DNA from: Bacteroidota bacterium
Lineage (GTDB): Bacteria > Bacteroidota > Bacteroidia > J057 > JAJTIE01
Direction: 5' to 3'
Assembly (NCBI GenBank): GCA_021300195.1
Contig: JAJTIE010000025.1
Span: forward strand, 1 to 64,000
DNA length: 64,000 nucleotides
Positions 51,801-59,353 of the stretch are shown here, in pieces. The stretch's first letter is position 1; each line of letters starts with the position of its first letter. Below the pieces are notes generated by a model. The model worked only from the letters and a program-made list of their open reading frames with translations. It had not been told where the DNA came from and did not search any database. The position numbers and the translations under genes were made by a program.

Positions 51801-54561
51801 GGTGCAGCACTTTGTGGTAGATGGCACCCTGAATGTAACCCCCGGCAGTGGCCCGCGTGGCGCCGAGCTGCTAATAGAGGGCCTGGACAACGCCAATACC
51901 ACAGGAGACGGAACCTATACCTATCCGACGGCAGGTACCGTGGCCGATAACTCGCTGCGGGTGCGAACCGGCGGACGCCTGAATGTGATTGGCACCGCTG
52001 CCAAAACCTCAAAAGTATCTCGCCAAGGCATAAACGGGCGATACCGGCTGGAGGTAGAGGCAGGGGCGAGCATATCCGCAGAGCAAGCCCTATTCGACCT
52101 GATGGATGCCAATGGCATAGACTGCCGCCTGGCCACCATCGTCACACCTGCCTCGGGCAATGCCTGCTTTAGCCACACCACCTTTACCAACGGTGCCCCC
52201 ACAGCGGGCAGCATCCTGCTGCGCATACCCAAGCGCTGGGACCCGGTAGAAAAAACCGTACAACAGGCCAACTTCCCCGCGCGGGCACATGGCAGCGCGA
52301 TAAATGTATGGCGGGATGTAAGCGGTGCTGGGCCAAACACCACTATTACCTTCAACCTGCCGAGTGGCATATTTGCTGGCGAAGACTTTGATGATGACAA
52401 TGGCCAGGCTATTACCTATGTTGACTGGGTCATTACCAACATTAAACGCTGGGATGGCGGCGGAGACGGCATCAGCTGGAACGATGCCAACAACTGGTGC
52501 GACAACACCGTGCCCGGGCCCACGGATGATGTGATCCTGGACCACACGGCCTGTAGCCCACTGGCGGCCTATACCATTACAGCCAGCGCGCCGGTCGCGA
52601 TCAAAGACCTATACATCATACCCGACAACCAGCTGGCTGCCGGTACGGTAAACCCCATTGTGCTGCGGGTGAATGCCAACTTTACGGTAAACGGGCAGTT
52701 TACCTGCGATGCCCTGGGCACCTTCCATATCCAGAACAGCACCTCCACCCTTACCTTCCGCCGCAGTTTCAGCCTGGATGGCGAGTTTTACCACGGAAAC
52801 AATCCGAATCTGAACTTCGATGGAACCGGCATCAATGTGATTAACAACTCGGGCTATGCTGACTATCCATTCTACACTATGAACTTCCTGAATGGTATCT
52901 ATGAGCTGAACTCCATCATCCAGGTACAAAATGACGTTACCATCCAGAGTACGGGTGTCCTGGATGCCTCTAATGACAACTTCCGCATCAACCTGGCGGG
53001 CAACTGGACCAACAACAACGGAAATTTTGAGCCGCGCTTTGGTACCGTGGCCTTTGTAGACCTGGATGCCCACACCGAGGCGCTGGGGGGCAGCACGGTG
53101 AGCTACCCCGCCGTAGCCAGTGCCCAATCCATACGCTACACCAATGGCTACACCACCTTTGCCGACTCGCTGGCCAACCTGGTGCGGGTACCCGAGACTT
53201 TCTTCAACCTGGTGATCGACAAGCACCTGTCTCCCGTAGGGCAGGATGTGAAGAGCAGGGCTACCCTGCTGGTAAACGGGGTGCTAGACCTGCGGCAGCG
53301 AAACCTGAACACGCAGTGCACCAGCTGCCCCGTACCAGGCATCAGCAAACAGCAGTATGAAAACCTGGCGATACTGGGCCTATTTGGCAGCTGGACAAAT
53401 GCCTCGGAGGTAAGCTATATCGACGGGCCACTGGCGCGCACGTATATATCTAACGTACCCTTTAACTATGATTTCCCGATAGGCAAAACCGGGGACTACG
53501 TGAAGCCGATGGAGCTGGAAATAGCACTGGCTACCAATGGCCCGGAGCTGGCCCTCTTCGCCGTAGAGCAGTTCAGTCTCGCTATCGATACCCTGAACCG
53601 GCCTATCCCCCCCAGCACTTGTGCCGCTGTGGCGTCCAATACCAGCCCTGTCCTGCTGAACCGGTCGTGGAATGTGGCACAAGTTCGGCCCAGCCTGTGG
53701 GGCTCTCCCACCCTGGCATCCGGAAACGTGAAACTGGTGTGGGGCGCTGCAGATGGCATACCCAATACCTACGAGGGCATGAGTGCCCTGAAGGACAACG
53801 GACCGGACCCACGTGGCCTGAGCGCGAAACACGCTGGCTTACTGGATGACTACGACCCGAGCTGTACCCCAGCCGAGGCCCTTGTGAATGGCAATGAGCT
53901 AGGCGGCGAAATCCTGAGCCTTAGCAGCTTCTCCAGCCTGGGTAATGGCGACTTTGGCGTGGTGTACCATAATGTGACCCTGCTACCCATTGAGGAGATC
54001 AGCTTCGAGGCGAGCTATGCACACCCGGGCGCCCAGCTGGGCTGGCTCACCCGGAATGAGTACGGAAATGCAGGATTTGAACTACAGCGGGCCGAAGTGG
54101 GGCATGGCTTTGAAACCATAGCCCACTACACCGCAGACGCAACCCTGGTGGGCAGGGGCACCTATCTGGGCAATAGCCAGTACCACTACTACGATGCGGC
54201 CCGGCTGCTACCCGGCCACACCTATACCTACCGCCTGTATAGCGAGGACCTGCAGGGCAACCGGCACCTGGATGGCGAACGCAGCATAACCGTACCCCGG
54301 TCTAGCTACCTGGACAATGTGTTTCCCAACCCATTCAGCCAGCAGCTTACACTCCGCTACGGGCTTACACAGGCGGCACCCGTAACAGTTAGAATCTACA
54401 ATGCACAGGGCGTACTGGCTATTCAGCCCCTACGGCAGGCAGCGATGCCAGCTAGCAACCATAGCCTGACGATAGACACAAGCCAGCTGGAAAGCGGGGT
54501 GTATATCTTGCACCTGATAACGCCCGATGAGGCGCACAGCCAACGCCTCATCAAGCAATGA
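48883..54561 (+). CDS. Very large secreted T9SS type A protein with three 'W-G-WN-NW' modules, 1892 aa
   Basis: A signal peptide (VFCVALLAILLAKPGTA) is followed by a long beta-rich protein, probably a surface or matrix component. A recurring motif marks three modules: FFWMGTVNSSWDEPNNW near residue 29, VWIGRSATSDNWNDIDNW near 650 and KRWDGGGDGISWNDANNW near 1190. Each continues into a '-P---DDV-I' strand and beta-helix-like stretches (NGNIIINNGG, RVHGNFTMNGG). Near 1700-1800 a FnIII-like domain (VTLLPIEEISFEASY then ELQRAEVGHGFETI) precedes the type A sorting domain (YLDNVFPNPFSQQLTL to the end). No catalytic motif was found. The first residue after the signal peptide is Ala, not Gln. Confidence 0.88.
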   Translation: MGPFLLPSRVFCVALLAILLAKPGTAATFFWMGTVNSSWDEPNNWSPVGVPDGNLGDDVRIIGPLGPGAPAPVVNVTTASCRHLLIDFVDLEVAIGMQLDIQGNLQFVNATNITLQPNSRLKLQGNLDNASGNGNLISQPGSRVVLYGTQNTKILGDITFYDITISKTPPYYVFNAPLCSGIPTFVTIDNNLTIDLGVYRVCDADNGQTQPELSVNGNIIINNGGGLDLSGREDFAQGCAVDADGYNSEEIRVHLGGNLSDNSSPYDPTPSRGFYIGDLTINSATHAGERALLVFVGARDQTVLGQYTLTDEGNVPNQGAGIWMPRIRIDKSNPAKRVAMLTNMRIYGNSEIRSGVLLTNGKRLLFGERNDETLDITNSGTLYANENSEIRLLGQNANGVFLRVYSGGHLKMIGGPAERIIVTRDAATPGRYFRTAVYNGGRISARYVDFNFQGSSNTGFNNNGLLGSTCNCQDPADPCYSSLGGFKVFQGAVLDPDGLGANFSDCAFSAGANAYTGLLLNVTGNHILQNVVFNGSNQDASIPHIFGRPPAATCDDFVNPTDQCLCRGTVTPTNIISNNPNTTITLVNGSGMIGGDIIGEYFDAGNRDYVQTYLNPAYAASASNQAWGYHENNSNRLSYVNDFVVHTGRGIAVWIGRSATSDNWNDIDNWSTKTLPGSPIPGVGGADTFTVIIPRGARRNPVVNVPVSLRGSIHNNLTTWVIPTVYLNNSLGIYPATTTYTQSTTNKILTVNAGMRLSFEGDLFNYASSTLTMTGASELYVGGSYFNHSANAQFNRANSTVYFNGAGPQQVRTGDDEFWNVTIIKPSSTVYIQNNSLTIRNNFLHQSGAMELFTGQQLRVHGNFTMNGGRQIWNFSPLFFRGNFVINDGELMPQGSSVQFEHTVAGTYRFKTNNQAFNYLRIGGVAGCVFTLEDNLTILSSHKGVAPAFIGTTYNHAWLAAGNTLNLNGNQMRVQHFVVDGTLNVTPGSGPRGAELLIEGLDNANTTGDGTYTYPTAGTVADNSLRVRTGGRLNVIGTAAKTSKVSRQGINGRYRLEVEAGASISAEQALFDLMDANGIDCRLATIVTPASGNACFSHTTFTNGAPTAGSILLRIPKRWDPVEKTVQQANFPARAHGSAINVWRDVSGAGPNTTITFNLPSGIFAGEDFDDDNGQAITYVDWVITNIKRWDGGGDGISWNDANNWCDNTVPGPTDDVILDHTACSPLAAYTITASAPVAIKDLYIIPDNQLAAGTVNPIVLRVNANFTVNGQFTCDALGTFHIQNSTSTLTFRRSFSLDGEFYHGNNPNLNFDGTGINVINNSGYADYPFYTMNFLNGIYELNSIIQVQNDVTIQSTGVLDASNDNFRINLAGNWTNNNGNFEPRFGTVAFVDLDAHTEALGGSTVSYPAVASAQSIRYTNGYTTFADSLANLVRVPETFFNLVIDKHLSPVGQDVKSRATLLVNGVLDLRQRNLNTQCTSCPVPGISKQQYENLAILGLFGSWTNASEVSYIDGPLARTYISNVPFNYDFPIGKTGDYVKPMELEIALATNGPELALFAVEQFSLAIDTLNRPIPPSTCAAVASNTSPVLLNRSWNVAQVRPSLWGSPTLASGNVKLVWGAADGIPNTYEGMSALKDNGPDPRGLSAKHAGLLDDYDPSCTPAEALVNGNELGGEILSLSSFSSLGNGDFGVVYHNVTLLPIEEISFEASYAHPGAQLGWLTRNEYGNAGFELQRAEVGHGFETIAHYTADATLVGRGTYLGNSQYHYYDAARLLPGHTYTYRLYSEDLQGNRHLDGERSITVPRSSYLDNVFPNPFSQQLTLRYGLTQAAPVTVRIYNAQGVLAIQPLRQAAMPASNHSLTIDTSQLESGVYILHLITPDEAHSQRLIKQ

Positions 54562-54590
54562 TGGGGGTGATAATCCGTTTCCGAAAGCCC

Positions 54591-57500
54591 CTATCGCACA
54601 ATGGTAAGGGTACGGAAGTACTCCCGCTTGTTCCCCTCACAGTCTATGTACTCAATCAGTACCAGATAGGCACCCTCGGGCACATCGGCACCGTTGCTTA
54701 GCCCACGCCAGGGCGTGCTCCCCTCGTGCACCAGGGTACCCCAGCGGTCGAATACCTTCATCCTATACTGCGAGATATCTACCGCATTGGAGGGATACTC
54801 ATCGTTCATGCCGTCGTTATTGGGCGTGAAGACGTTGCCCCAGTAGCTGGGCGAAATCTGGAAGGGCTTGGGCTCAGTCAGCTGCACCCGTTCCTCGCGG
54901 GTGTTGCCGCACTTGTCGGCCACTGTCAGGGTATACAGGCCGGCCTCTTGCACCGTCAGGGTATAGGTGGTGCCCACGGTCTCCCCATCCTCGTTCTTCC
55001 ACGCATAGCCATAGGGGTTGCCTACCTGCTCGGGCAGCGGGTATGCCAGGCCGATCTGCTTGGGCGAACCAGGGCAAATGAAGCCACTGGTGGGCATCTC
55101 CAGCGCAGGCACGGCCTGTGGGTAGCTTAGCACCTTCTCGTCGGCGGTGTATTCGTTGCACACGCGGTTGATGCGTAGCTGGTAGTTACCCGGCTGGTTG
55201 GTGGTAAGGATGCGGTCTTCGCTCACCAGGTCGCCCTCGCGGTACCAGCGGTACTTGTACGCGGCGGCATAGGCATCCTGGCCCTCCGGTCCTACCAGTT
55301 GGTAGGATTCGCCTACGCAGATCACGTCATCCGGCCCCAGGCTAAACGGTGGGGGGGTGGCGGGCAGGTACTCCACCGTGTTCTCTACCGGGGCGGCGCA
55401 GCCATTGCTTACGGTGAGCGAGTAGCGGCCGGGCTTGTCTACCGTTACGGTGCGTAGTGCCCCTACCGAGGCTCCATTCAGCTTCCAGGTGTAGATGTAG
55501 CCGGCGCCGGTGGGCCCGCTGATGGTGTAGCTGTCTGTGCCGCACAGGGGTACGTCTACCCCCAGGTCAAAGCCCGGGATGGTGTTCTCGGTCAGCTTGA
55601 TGTCGTCCTCGCGCTGTAGGCCGCAGCCGTTTCGTACCACGATGCGGTACTCGCCCGGGCCTGCCAGATAGGTGCGTGTGTCGGCCAGCCGCTCGCCGGT
55701 CAGCTTGTTGGTCCACTCGTACTGGAAGCCAGCACCCACTGGCACACTCTTCGTTGGGTCTATCATGTTATCTCCAATGATTCGCTTGGCATCCGCACAC
55801 AGGATGTCATCCGGCCCAAGGTCAAACTCCGGTATGGGGCTAGGGCCAAATACCCGGATCACCTGGGTGAACACGCCGCAGGCATTGGTAAGGGTCAGCT
55901 GGTAGTTGCCCCACCTGTTGGTGGTGAATACCTGGCTGGTAGACAGTGGTGCGGGGTTACCCACGCGGATCCAGCTGTAGAGAGCCCCAGCTGCTGCGGG
56001 CGCAGTCAGCGTAGCTACATCGGCCGTGTTTTCTGCGCACAGCAGCACATCTGGTATAGCTAGCACGGGCACAGGTTGGGGCAGTAGGGTTACGGTTACG
56101 CTGCCGCTACCCGTAGAGCCACAGCCATTGTTTACTTCCAGCTGGTAGGTTCCGGGCTGGTTTACATCTATAAAGCCGGGGTTAGACGAAAAAATCGTGC
56201 CATCCCGGCGCCAGGTATGGGCCGGCGGGCCAGGCACATTCCAGTAGGGGGAAAAAATCCGGACGGTTTGACCCTGGCACAGGCTGCGCGGATCGCCCAG
56301 CAGCAGCACTGCTGGCACAGGGGTCGGGGGTACCAAGACAAAGGGAACCCGCTTGGCATTACAGCCATTGCGCAGGGTGAGCGAGTAGGTGCCGGGTTCA
56401 TCCACCTCCAGCCTTCGCTCAGTGCCTATTATCGTCGGGTCAGGGTCCTTGCGCCACTCGTACTGATAAGACACGTCGGGACCTATCAGGTCCTTAGCCG
56501 TTAGCTCGCAGAGCGTGCCACCCGGCGGATCGGGCGTGATGGCAAAATCACCAATCCGCTTCTCATTCGCAAACTCGACGACCACCTGGCCAGACACCGT
56601 GGCACCGCAGCCATTGGTTACCTCCAGGCGATAGAGACCTCCCTGGTTTTTCACCTCCAGCTCGCGTGTGGTTATGCCAGTAAATTCTCCGTCCCTGTAC
56701 CAGCGGTAGGCATAGTCGGGGCTTTCGGGGCCAGATAGTATCCGCTTTTCATCCAGGCACAGGCGGCTTGTTTCGCCCAGGCTAGGGGGCGTAAAGGGCT
56801 CGGGGTCCTTCAGCTCGATAGAATCCAGGCCTAGCAGGCCACATGGATTTCGCACTTCCAGGTAGAACTTACCTTTTCCGGTAGCGGTATAGTCCTTGGT
56901 GGTGGCTACCTGGTTGGCCAGCGTGTTGCTACCCGCCCGCCAGCTGTAGGTAAGGTCGGTACCCGTGGGTCCTATCAGGGTGCGTTTCAGGTCGGGGCAT
57001 AGCGGCAGAAACGCGGGAATATCAAATACATACTTCTGATAGCCCGGGAAAAAGTTGGGTAGGCCCTGCACACTCTCGGTACCTGCGGGCAGCACAATGG
57101 CATTCCGCTGAAACTGGAAGGCCGGGGTGCCCACACGTGCATCGGGGGTATTGATGCGGTGTACGGTGCCGCCCGACTGGGCCACATAGATGCGCCCGTC
57201 GGGCCCCAGCTGCAGGTCACCATATTTATTCAGGGCTGTACCGGGCTCGCCAAACTCCCGCTGGGATGCCAGCAGGTTGGTAGCAGTCAGGTCATACTGC
57301 CGGATGGGCAGGGGGCTTTCGGTAGTGGTGTACAGGTACTGTCCATTGGGCGAAAACACGGCTCCGTAAGGGGTTTGGCCCGTCAGCACGATGTTCCGGG
57401 GGGTAGCTAGCAGGCCTGTCGTGTTGTTGAAATCGAAGATATTGATGACTCCGTCGCCAAAGAGGCAGTTCACCACACGGGTATACTGAAAGTTGCTGCG

Positions 57501-58154
57501 CAGCACGCCCGCCTCGGCAGCGGTTACTACATCGCCCCGGCTGCTTATGCTGCCTATGGCCTGTGTGCCCTGTGGGCCCAGGCCAGTCTTGGTGAGCAGG
57601 TAGCGTACAAATACGTTGCTATTCCGGCGGTGGCCAAGTATCCACACATCCTCGCCATTGGCGTGCGGGATGGCGGTCAGTTTTTCCTCGCACCCATCCG
57701 TTATCTGCGTGCGGGGCACCACCATGCTTACGGCACCGGTAGTCATATTCTGCTCGAAAACAGCATAGTACAGGCGGCCCAGGGTGCCGGGCTGATACAG
57801 GCCCACCTCGGCGGTGAACAGGTAGTAGCGGTTGCAGCTCAGCGGCTGCCGCACCACCACGGCCGACTGCGTGGAAGAGCCATGCCCGCCCAGCTCCACA
57901 GCACCCGCTATGGGCTGGTTATCGCGGTTCCAGGCACGATCCCCGTCGGAGTAGAAAAGCAAATTGCCCTCGGCATCATAGGCCGCAGCACAGCCCTCCA
58001 GCGTGTTCATTTGGCTGCCCCCTGCAGGAGCCGGATTGGCCAGATCGGCAAACGAAATGCCAGCGTTCTGGCCAAAATACCACACCTTTTGGGCATGGCT
58101 ACTGGTAAAAAGAACAAGAAGTGCGAAGAAGAGCCAAAGACGTTTCGATTTCAT
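54591..58154 (-). CDS. Secreted multi-Ig-like protein with T9SS type B C-terminal domain, 1187 aa
   Basis: A signal peptide (LWLFFALLVLFTSSHA) precedes Gln-Lys-Val. Residues about 23-385 look like a beta-propeller (NAGISFADLANPAP, NLLFYSDG, GAVFSPNGQYLYTTTES, DLQLGPDGRIYVAQSGG). This N-terminal type recurs in Bacteroidota gliding-motility-associated proteins. Nine Ig-like modules of about 75 residues follow (385-1090). Each opens with 'LC---' and closes with 'PG-Y-L-V-NGCG', so each has a probable disulfide. The end (GNVFTPNNDGMNDEYPSN onward) is the type B sorting domain. It is convergent with the 1892-aa gene, 29 bases apart, suggesting that three exported proteins cluster here. Ligand unknown. 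Confidence 0.9.
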   Translation of the reverse strand: MKSKRLWLFFALLVLFTSSHAQKVWYFGQNAGISFADLANPAPAGGSQMNTLEGCAAAYDAEGNLLFYSDGDRAWNRDNQPIAGAVELGGHGSSTQSAVVVRQPLSCNRYYLFTAEVGLYQPGTLGRLYYAVFEQNMTTGAVSMVVPRTQITDGCEEKLTAIPHANGEDVWILGHRRNSNVFVRYLLTKTGLGPQGTQAIGSISSRGDVVTAAEAGVLRSNFQYTRVVNCLFGDGVINIFDFNNTTGLLATPRNIVLTGQTPYGAVFSPNGQYLYTTTESPLPIRQYDLTATNLLASQREFGEPGTALNKYGDLQLGPDGRIYVAQSGGTVHRINTPDARVGTPAFQFQRNAIVLPAGTESVQGLPNFFPGYQKYVFDIPAFLPLCPDLKRTLIGPTGTDLTYSWRAGSNTLANQVATTKDYTATGKGKFYLEVRNPCGLLGLDSIELKDPEPFTPPSLGETSRLCLDEKRILSGPESPDYAYRWYRDGEFTGITTRELEVKNQGGLYRLEVTNGCGATVSGQVVVEFANEKRIGDFAITPDPPGGTLCELTAKDLIGPDVSYQYEWRKDPDPTIIGTERRLEVDEPGTYSLTLRNGCNAKRVPFVLVPPTPVPAVLLLGDPRSLCQGQTVRIFSPYWNVPGPPAHTWRRDGTIFSSNPGFIDVNQPGTYQLEVNNGCGSTGSGSVTVTLLPQPVPVLAIPDVLLCAENTADVATLTAPAAAGALYSWIRVGNPAPLSTSQVFTTNRWGNYQLTLTNACGVFTQVIRVFGPSPIPEFDLGPDDILCADAKRIIGDNMIDPTKSVPVGAGFQYEWTNKLTGERLADTRTYLAGPGEYRIVVRNGCGLQREDDIKLTENTIPGFDLGVDVPLCGTDSYTISGPTGAGYIYTWKLNGASVGALRTVTVDKPGRYSLTVSNGCAAPVENTVEYLPATPPPFSLGPDDVICVGESYQLVGPEGQDAYAAAYKYRWYREGDLVSEDRILTTNQPGNYQLRINRVCNEYTADEKVLSYPQAVPALEMPTSGFICPGSPKQIGLAYPLPEQVGNPYGYAWKNEDGETVGTTYTLTVQEAGLYTLTVADKCGNTREERVQLTEPKPFQISPSYWGNVFTPNNDGMNDEYPSNAVDISQYRMKVFDRWGTLVHEGSTPWRGLSNGADVPEGAYLVLIEYIDCEGNKREYFRTLTIVR

Positions 58155-58448
58155 AACCTGGAAATTAACATTGCCATACCTGCGTGCACTGGCAAGCCAC
58201 CATACACACAGGACGTCATAAATTTACACTGTGTACCAGTAGTTAACTACAGCCCATGTCCCAAATGGGCAGAATATAGGCTGAACTGTTATTTTCGATG
58301 CGCGAGTCGTCTTTCAACCTGGTGCGAAAGAGCCGGAAACCCATTTTCTCACATCTTGGCAAATGAATTTTTGTAGCTATGTGCCATTTTTTTTAGTAAA
58401 AAGAGGTAAATCGTAACGGTATAGGATCCTATTCACGTACTACAGGAC
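58155..58448. other. 294-base divergent intergenic region
   Basis: Separates the 1187-aa secreted protein from the alpha/beta hydrolase. It holds the start regions of both genes, but no exact TAnnTTTG with a spaced TTG was found on either strand. No RNA fold, repeat or frame of note was seen. Confidence 0.5.
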
Positions 58449-59312
58449 ATGAACCCAAAAACCGGGATTATACAGGGCAAACATGGCCCCATAGCCACAA
58501 GTCTGTTTCTACCCAAACACCACCAGCATACCCCCCTGGTTATTTTTAGTCATGGCTTCAAGGGGTTTAAGGACTGGGGGCACTGGCCCCTACTGGGTCA
58601 GGCATTTTCAGAGAAGGGCTATGCATTTTTAAGTTTCAACTTCTCGCAAAATGGTACCACCCCACAGCACCCCACAGAGATTGTGGACCTGGAGGCATTT
58701 GGCCACAATACCTATAGTAAGGAACTGGATGACCTGCAGACCGTGGTAGCCCACGCACGCAGCCAGCTAGCCGATGTGGTGGATACCGAAGCCCTGTTTC
58801 TGCTGGGGCATAGCCGGGGTGGCGGCATCAGCCTGCTGGCTGCAGCTGCCGACCCCAACCTGAAGGGTGTATGCACCTGGGCCGGCGTGGGCACCCTGCT
58901 TCGCTTCAGCCGGGCCGAGCTGGAAGAATGGCAGAAAGCGGGCGTGCTGCACGTGCCCAATAGCCGAACAGGCCAACTGCTGCCCCTGTACCCAGACCTG
59001 CTAGAAGACTACCACCGCCACATCAAGCACTACCAGCTGGCCAAGGTAGCCCAAAGCCTGCAGATGCCCTACCTGCAGATACATGGCACCGAAGACACCA
59101 CCGTTCAGCTAGACGAAGCCCGCAGCCTGCGCATCTTCAACTACCGGATGCAAAGCCTGGAGATAGCAGGGGCCAATCACACATTGGGCGGCGCACACCC
59201 CTGGACAGAGGCCCAGCTACCACCCCACAGCCAGCAGGCGCTGGAGGCCACCCTGGCTTTCTATGGTCAATGCCGCCAAGTACCTGGCGGCGCACACAGT
59301 TTGCAAGGCTAA
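58449..59312 (+). CDS. Alpha/beta hydrolase, dienelactone hydrolase-like, 287 aa
   Basis: A cytoplasmic serine hydrolase. The fold shows strand LVIFSHGFKGFKDW with an oxyanion HG, the nucleophile elbow GHSRGGGISLLAAA near residue 120, a late acidic residue in IHGTEDTTVQLDEA, and the catalytic His in IAGANHTLGGAHP. The spacing between nucleophile and acid includes a lid of about 70 residues (RFSRAELEEWQKAGVLHVPN). This suits a carboxylic-ester or acyl substrate, but the natural one is unknown. No signal peptide is present. It is followed 41 bases later by uvrB on the same strand. Confidence 0.87.
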   Translation: MNPKTGIIQGKHGPIATSLFLPKHHQHTPLVIFSHGFKGFKDWGHWPLLGQAFSEKGYAFLSFNFSQNGTTPQHPTEIVDLEAFGHNTYSKELDDLQTVVAHARSQLADVVDTEALFLLGHSRGGGISLLAAAADPNLKGVCTWAGVGTLLRFSRAELEEWQKAGVLHVPNSRTGQLLPLYPDLLEDYHRHIKHYQLAKVAQSLQMPYLQIHGTEDTTVQLDEARSLRIFNYRMQSLEIAGANHTLGGAHPWTEAQLPPHSQQALEATLAFYGQCRQVPGGAHSLQG

Positions 59313-59353
59313 ACCTGGCGTAGCGGCGCAAAGCACCGTATCTTTAGGGCGCT

